Shown here piece after piece: positions 6,370 through 10,103 of a DNA stretch of 10,103 nucleotides. The position numbers and the translations under genes are program-made. Positions within the stretch are counted from its first letter, which is position 1. Each line of letters starts with the position of its first letter. The stretch lies in NCBI GenBank assembly GCA_023253905.1, contig JALREG010000326.1, positions 1 through 10,103 of the forward strand. The letters are read 5' to 3'. This DNA is from Burkholderiaceae bacterium (GTDB lineage Bacteria; Pseudomonadota; Gammaproteobacteria; Burkholderiales; Burkholderiaceae). The notes below the pieces were generated by a model that saw only the letters and a list, made by a program, of their open reading frames with translations, had not been told where the DNA came from and did no database searches.

Positions 6370-7440
6370 ATGCACAACAAATCCCGTCGCAGTTCACTGA
6401 AACTGCTTGGAGCGGCAAGCGCCGCAATCGCCGCGCCCGCCATCGCCCAGGGTCAACAGACCATCCGGGTGGCGATTGGGGCAAGCCATCCCCTTAACAA
6501 TATCTTTATCGGAATGATGAAAGAGGTGTTCCAGGCCGAGGTGGATAAACGGCTTGCGGGCACGCGCTACAAGATCGAGTGGCGTGAAGCCTATGGCGGC
6601 ACCCTATACAAATTCCAGGAAACGCTGAGTGCCGTGCGCGACAACATCGTCGACATCGGCTGGGTGGGCTCCATTTTTGAGCCGACCGCCATGCCCTTGC
6701 ACAACGTCACCTATTTCTCACCGTTTGCCACCGACAACCTGCCGCTCGTGATCTCGATCATGGATGCGCTGCACGACAAGGTGCCTGCGCTTCGCCAAAC
6801 CTGGGAGACCAATAATCTCGTCTATCTGGGTGGAAGTGGCGTCGAAACCTACCATCTCTGGACCACACAGCCTGTGACCTCGCTTGCCTCGCTGAAAGGC
6901 CGGAAGTTTTCAACGCCTGGTGCAGTGGCCACCTTTCTGCAAGGCACGGGAGCCGTGGCGGTCAATTCGCCAATCCCCGCGTTCTATACCGACATCAAGT
7001 CGGGCGTGACCGACGGGGCGGTGTCCTTCTCCACTGCGATTCTGGGCACCCGGGTCTACGAGGTCGCACCCTATTTCACTCGCGTGGGCATCGGCGCACA
7101 GTATGTTGGCGGGCTCGCCGCGAATCGCTCGGCGTTCGGCAAGCTGCCACCGGAAGTCCAGACCGTGATGCGCGAATGCGGCAAGCTCTATGCGGCAGCA
7201 GTAGGGCGTGTGTCAACCGAACGCTCAGACGCCTCGCTCGAGCAGATGACGAAGGCCGGCATGAAGGTCTCGTCGCTGTCGGCAGACGAGCGCCAGAAGT
7301 GGATCGATACCATGCCAAACGTTGCCGCGAACTGGATCAAAGCTAATCCCAAGGTCCCGGCACAGGATGTGCTGAAGGCCTGGATGGATGCGCTTCGAGC
7401 CGCCGGCGAAAAACCCGCCCGCGCCTGGGACAAGCTCTGA
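6370..7440 (+). CDS. TRAP transporter substrate-binding protein (DctP family)
   Basis: The periplasmic solute receptor of a tripartite ATP-independent transporter, 356 aa. It captures the ligand and delivers it to the membrane pair encoded next. The N-terminus has SRRSSLK (5-11), close to a twin-arginine motif, then a mildly hydrophobic stretch and AIA before residue 27 as likely cleavage site; export by Tat is likely, Sec possible. Family features include the N-terminal strand IRVAIGAS, the helix-loop LKGRKFSTPG (175-184), SGVTDGAVSF (211-220) and YEVAPYFT (230-237). At the position where many DctP proteins have the carboxylate-binding Arg (KIRxPG), this protein has Ser181 (KFSTPG). The FLQGTGAV region recalls a subfamily I remember from other Proteobacteria that also lacks that Arg. 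A strong AGGAGGAG at 6360-6367 precedes ATG 6370. The ligand is unknown; given the neighbours it is probably the operon's substrate. Confidence 0.92.
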   Translation: MHNKSRRSSLKLLGAASAAIAAPAIAQGQQTIRVAIGASHPLNNIFIGMMKEVFQAEVDKRLAGTRYKIEWREAYGGTLYKFQETLSAVRDNIVDIGWVGSIFEPTAMPLHNVTYFSPFATDNLPLVISIMDALHDKVPALRQTWETNNLVYLGGSGVETYHLWTTQPVTSLASLKGRKFSTPGAVATFLQGTGAVAVNSPIPAFYTDIKSGVTDGAVSFSTAILGTRVYEVAPYFTRVGIGAQYVGGLAANRSAFGKLPPEVQTVMRECGKLYAAAVGRVSTERSDASLEQMTKAGMKVSSLSADERQKWIDTMPNVAANWIKANPKVPAQDVLKAWMDALRAAGEKPARAWDKL

Positions 7441-7458
7441 ACCAATTGAGCCGACATC

Positions 7459-7962
7459 GTGTTTGACCGGTCGCTGCGCGCGCTGAGCGCGATCGGCATT
7501 GCCTGGATATTTGCGCTGATGCTGCTGGTCGGCGCAGATATCGTGAGCCGCTTCGCCTTCAACTCACCGATCAGCGGGGTCGCCGAGATCGCCGGGTTCT
7601 CGGTCATTGCCATCACCTTCCTCCAACTGCCTGCTGCGGTTCGCGATGGACGGCTTGCGCGCGCCGATCTGGTGCTGCAGCGCATCCGTGAGCGTTCGCC
7701 CGGCGCAGCCCAAACGATCGAGCGTGCCTTCGCATTGCTGGGTGCGCTCGTCTTTCTCGCTATCGTCTGGGCGGCCGTATCGGGTCTGGGGCATGCCTGG
7801 CGCACCAATGACCAGTTCGGTGCGCAGGGAGTCTTCACATTCCCGAAGTGGCCAATCTGGCTGCTGGTGCTGTCAGGCAGCTTCGGTTGCCTCGCAGCAT
7901 TCGCCGCGCAGGTCGTTAGCGGGCCGCCCGCGTCCAGCGGCCCGAGGCACGGAGAGTTCTGA
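7459..7962 (+). CDS. TRAP transporter small permease (DctQ family)
   Basis: An inner-membrane protein of 167 aa with four predicted transmembrane helices, at about 11-32, 41-61, 90-110 and 131-152. This is the standard DctQ topology and length. GADIVSRFAFNSPISGVAEI (25-44) matches the family pattern after helix 1, and VRDGRLARADLV (61-72) is the usual polar loop with charged residues. It forms the permease complex with the large subunit and, with the binding protein, drives ligand uptake on a sodium or proton gradient. The start is GTG 7459 with only weak GAG upstream, 18 bp after the receptor gene, so translation may depend on coupling. Its TGA overlaps the next ATG by one base (TGATG), a clear sign of coupled translation with DctM. 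Confidence 0.9.
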   Translation: MFDRSLRALSAIGIAWIFALMLLVGADIVSRFAFNSPISGVAEIAGFSVIAITFLQLPAAVRDGRLARADLVLQRIRERSPGAAQTIERAFALLGALVFLAIVWAAVSGLGHAWRTNDQFGAQGVFTFPKWPIWLLVLSGSFGCLAAFAAQVVSGPPASSGPRHGEF

Positions 7963-9275
7963 TGGATTTCGGTATCGGACTCCTGCTGGTGGGCCTGCTG
8001 ATCGGGCTGGTGATGCTGGGAGCCCCGATCGGCGTCACGCTGATCCTGCTTGCGCTCTGCGGCACCTGGGCCTTGCGCGGTGACCTGGAAATTGCGATCC
8101 GGCTGGTGGGAAGCGGGGCGCTCACAAGCATCGCCGAGTATGTGTTTTCGGTCATCCCGCTCTTCGTGCTGATGGGAACACTGGTCAGTCTGTCGGGCGT
8201 GGGGCGTGACACATTTTCGGTCGCGCAGTGGCTGCTTCAGAGGGTGCAGGGGGGCTTAGGGGTAGCCACGGTCGCTGCTAACGCGCTGTTCGCTGCGGTC
8301 ACCGGGGTGTCGGTGGCCTCGGCCAGCCTGTTCAGCCAGGTGGCGGTGCCGCCGATGCTGCGCTTTGGCTACAGCATGCGCTTTGCGGTGGGTGTTGTCG
8401 CGGGAAGTTCGATTCTGGGCATGCTGATTCCGCCCAGCATCCTGATGATCGTTTACGGTGTACTCGCCGAGGTGTCGATCGGACGCATGTTTCTGGCTGG
8501 CGTCGTTCCCGGAATCGTGATGTCGATTGCGTTCATCATCATCATCGTGATGCTCGCACGCTTCAGACCCGGGTTTGTCTATGAGCAGGCCACCCAGTCG
8601 GCGGTGGAGCAGCCCTCGGAAAATGCACGCTCGGTTGTGACCAAGCTTCTTCCGATCACGCTTCTGATCGTGCTGGTGTTGGGCGGAATTTACGGGGGGG
8701 TGTTTACGCCCACCGAGGCTGGCGCGGCGGGCGCGCTGGGCGCGCTCGCGATCGCCGGCTGGCGACGTAGCCTCGATCGCAAGAGTCTGTGGGGAGTGCT
8801 GGTGGAAAGCGGGCATGTATCCGTAGGGATCCTGTTCCTGCTGATGGCTGCGAGCCTTTATTCGCGGATGCTCACCATGGCTGGGGTGCCGGGGATGATG
8901 GCCTCCTGGATCTCAGAGCTCGGCGCGGGCCCCTATGGCTTCTTTCTGGCCTACGTGATTTGCCTGCTCATCCTGGGCATGTTTCTCGATTCCGTATCGA
9001 TCCTGCTGATCGTCACGCCCATTGCCGTGCCGATCGCAAAAAGCTTTGGTATTGATCTGGTGCATTTCGGAATCGTGTCAATCGTGGCGGTTGAGATCGG
9101 TCTGCTCACGCCGCCCTTTGGCCTTTCTGTCTTTGCCGTGCAAAGCGCCATCGGGACGGACCGCATCCGTCTGGAGACGATTTTCGCAGGATCGTTCCCC
9201 TTCGTTGCCACGATGTTCGCCGTACTGTGGCTGCTGATCTTTTTTCCACCGCTTTCCACCTGGCTCGCCTACTGA
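7962..9275 (+). CDS. TRAP transporter large permease (DctM family)
   Basis: The transport-channel subunit of the TRAP system, 437 aa, very hydrophobic, with about 11-13 membrane segments spread from residue 4 to about 430. Family motifs are present: GSSILGMLIPPSILMIVYG (148-166), YGGVFTPTEAGAAGA (244-258), GMFLDSVSILLIVTPI (339-354) and VEIGLLTPPFGLSVF (377-391). The first and second halves show the expected inverted-repeat style, with PPS and PPF loops. GGAGAG (7951-7956) lies five bases before ATG 7962, inside the end of the DctQ gene. No frameshift or missing motif is seen, so the transporter looks complete and functional. The substrate is not encoded in this subunit; specificity comes from the receptor at 6370-7440. 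Confidence 0.95.
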   Translation: MDFGIGLLLVGLLIGLVMLGAPIGVTLILLALCGTWALRGDLEIAIRLVGSGALTSIAEYVFSVIPLFVLMGTLVSLSGVGRDTFSVAQWLLQRVQGGLGVATVAANALFAAVTGVSVASASLFSQVAVPPMLRFGYSMRFAVGVVAGSSILGMLIPPSILMIVYGVLAEVSIGRMFLAGVVPGIVMSIAFIIIIVMLARFRPGFVYEQATQSAVEQPSENARSVVTKLLPITLLIVLVLGGIYGGVFTPTEAGAAGALGALAIAGWRRSLDRKSLWGVLVESGHVSVGILFLLMAASLYSRMLTMAGVPGMMASWISELGAGPYGFFLAYVICLLILGMFLDSVSILLIVTPIAVPIAKSFGIDLVHFGIVSIVAVEIGLLTPPFGLSVFAVQSAIGTDRIRLETIFAGSFPFVATMFAVLWLLIFFPPLSTWLAY

Positions 9276-9320
9276 GGCCAGGCAAACGTCATTCGATTCA
9301 AGGCAAGGAGTCCCTGCACA

Positions 9321-10016
9321 ATGAGAACTGAGAACGTCAAGATCCCGATGCGTGATGGCGTGATGGGCGCGCACATCGCCTGGCCTGACAAGACGCCGGC
9401 TGGCGCCATCATCGCCATCATGGAAATCTGGGGGGTCAACGACACCATGCGCCGGCATGCGCAGGAATTCGCTGAGGCTGGCTTCATCTGTCTGGTGCCC
9501 GATCTGTTCTGGCGGCAGGAACCGGGGGTCGAGCTTTACGACCGTAACCCGGACGATGTGAGCAAGGCCTTCGACCTCTACTACGACTTTGACTACGACC
9601 TTGGCGTGCGCGACATGGAGGACACCATGGCGTATCTGCGCAAGATTCAGGGGGGCAATGGCAAGGTCGGAAGCGTCGGCTACTGTCTGGGCGGAAAGCT
9701 CTGCTATCTCATGTGCTGCCGCACCGATATCGACTGCGCGGTCGCCTATTACGGGACCTACATCGAGCACAACATCCGCGAAGCACCCACGCTCCATCGT
9801 CCCTTCATGTTGCATATGGCCATGAAAGACCGCTGGGTACAGGCTGAGGTCAATGAGCTTCTTGAGCGCCGCCTGTCACCGAATCCGCTGGTGACGATTC
9901 ACAAATACCCAGAGGCTGACCACGCCTTTGCGAGACATGGTGGGCGCACCTGGCGGGAAGCCGAGGCAAACGAGGCGCTTGCGCACTCGGTCGGTTTTTT
10001 CTCAAAGCATCTGTAA
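9321..10016 (+). CDS. dienelactone hydrolase family protein
   Basis: An alpha/beta hydrolase of 231 aa, cytoplasmic, expected to open a lactone or cleave an ester. The Cys-Asp-His triad of dienelactone hydrolase is complete: Cys122 in GYCLGGK, Asp170 in MKDRW, His201 in DHAFAR. Glu35 (MEIWG) matches the Glu that activates the cysteine, and Arg205 matches Arg206 of the chlorocatechol-pathway enzyme ClcD. Aligned from memory to ClcD at a constant offset of one residue, the second carboxylate-binding Arg (Arg81) falls on Val80. A substrate other than classical cis-dienelactone is therefore likely. AAGGAG (9305-9310) lies ten bases before ATG 9321. The gene follows DctM by 45 bp and is the last recognisable gene of the rightward run. 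No chlorocatechol dioxygenase, cycloisomerase or maleylacetate reductase is in the window, so clcD/tcbE naming is not justified. Confidence 0.92.
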   Translation: MRTENVKIPMRDGVMGAHIAWPDKTPAGAIIAIMEIWGVNDTMRRHAQEFAEAGFICLVPDLFWRQEPGVELYDRNPDDVSKAFDLYYDFDYDLGVRDMEDTMAYLRKIQGGNGKVGSVGYCLGGKLCYLMCCRTDIDCAVAYYGTYIEHNIREAPTLHRPFMLHMAMKDRWVQAEVNELLERRLSPNPLVTIHKYPEADHAFARHGGRTWREAEANEALAHSVGFFSKHL

Positions 10017-10103
10017 GACGCGCAGTTGAGGGAGCTGGGCGCGCGTGGGAGGTCGGGGCTCGGTACGCGCAGGCTAGCCCCACCCGTCAGAGCGCCTGAA
10101 TCA
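10017..10103. other. downstream flank without a recognisable gene
   Basis: The 87 bases after the hydrolase stop show no start with a ribosome site and no strong intrinsic terminator. A GGGGCT (10055-10060) and AGCCCC (10076-10081) pair could form a stem with a 15-base loop, but no T-run follows. Where the transcript ends cannot be placed. Confidence 0.35.

Noticed and set aside
8256..8816. Minus-strand open frame of 186 codons antisense to DctM
   Set aside because: Its product is full of His, Arg, Gln and Asp, the typical mirror of a hydrophobic membrane protein; it has no ribosome site or domain.
9078..9815. Minus-strand open frame of 245 codons spanning DctM and the hydrolase
   Set aside because: It covers two convincing + strand genes and the gap between them and shows no family motif; antisense shadow.
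9321..10016. Naming the hydrolase clcD/tcbE as part of a chlorocatechol pathway
   Set aside because: No other chlorocatechol gene is present and the Arg81 equivalent appears replaced by Val80.
10055..10081. GGGGCT/AGCCCC inverted repeat as an intrinsic terminator
   Set aside because: The stem is only six base pairs with a 15-base loop, and no T-rich tract follows it on either strand.

Overview
This is a high-G+C bacterial window whose genes prefer G or C at third codon positions. Its gene content is a TRAP transporter with a Tat-like secreted binding protein, a molybdenum hydroxylase subunit, an aryl-alcohol-type dehydrogenase and a dienelactone-hydrolase-family enzyme. This mix is typical of catabolic islands in Betaproteobacteria (Burkholderiales), but the taxon is inferred from gene style only. 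No rRNA, tRNA, CRISPR array, transposase or integrase was seen.

Layout: the 3' end of an unrecognised + strand gene (3-167) converges on a two-gene minus-strand unit. That unit reads from about 2317 down to 187: a Gfo/Idh/MocA-family oxidoreductase, then a D-isomer-specific 2-hydroxyacid dehydrogenase. A 128-bp divergent intergenic region separates it from a rightward run that fills the rest of the window. The run consists of a zinc alcohol dehydrogenase (2446-3552), a 139-bp gap with a candidate promoter and operator, a small cupin (3692-4078), a solitary molybdopterin-binding subunit of the xanthine dehydrogenase family (4100-6358), TRAP binding protein, small permease and large permease (6370-9275), and a dienelactone-hydrolase-family protein (9321-10016). 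From the cupin onward the gaps are between -1 and 45 bp, so this part is probably one operon. The last 87 bases hold no recognisable gene.

Working model (inference): the TRAP system imports an organic acid or related small molecule. The molybdoenzyme hydroxylates or oxidises it. The three NAD(P)-type dehydrogenases, the cupin and the hydrolase process alcohol, keto/hydroxy-acid or lactone/ester intermediates. The substrate is unknown. Three details argue against copying a textbook pathway. The molybdenum subunit has no FAD or 2Fe-2S partner next to it. The TRAP binding protein has Ser where the usual carboxylate-binding Arg is expected. The dienelactone-hydrolase homologue keeps its catalytic triad but appears to have lost one of the two substrate-carboxylate arginines. 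No regulator gene lies inside the window.
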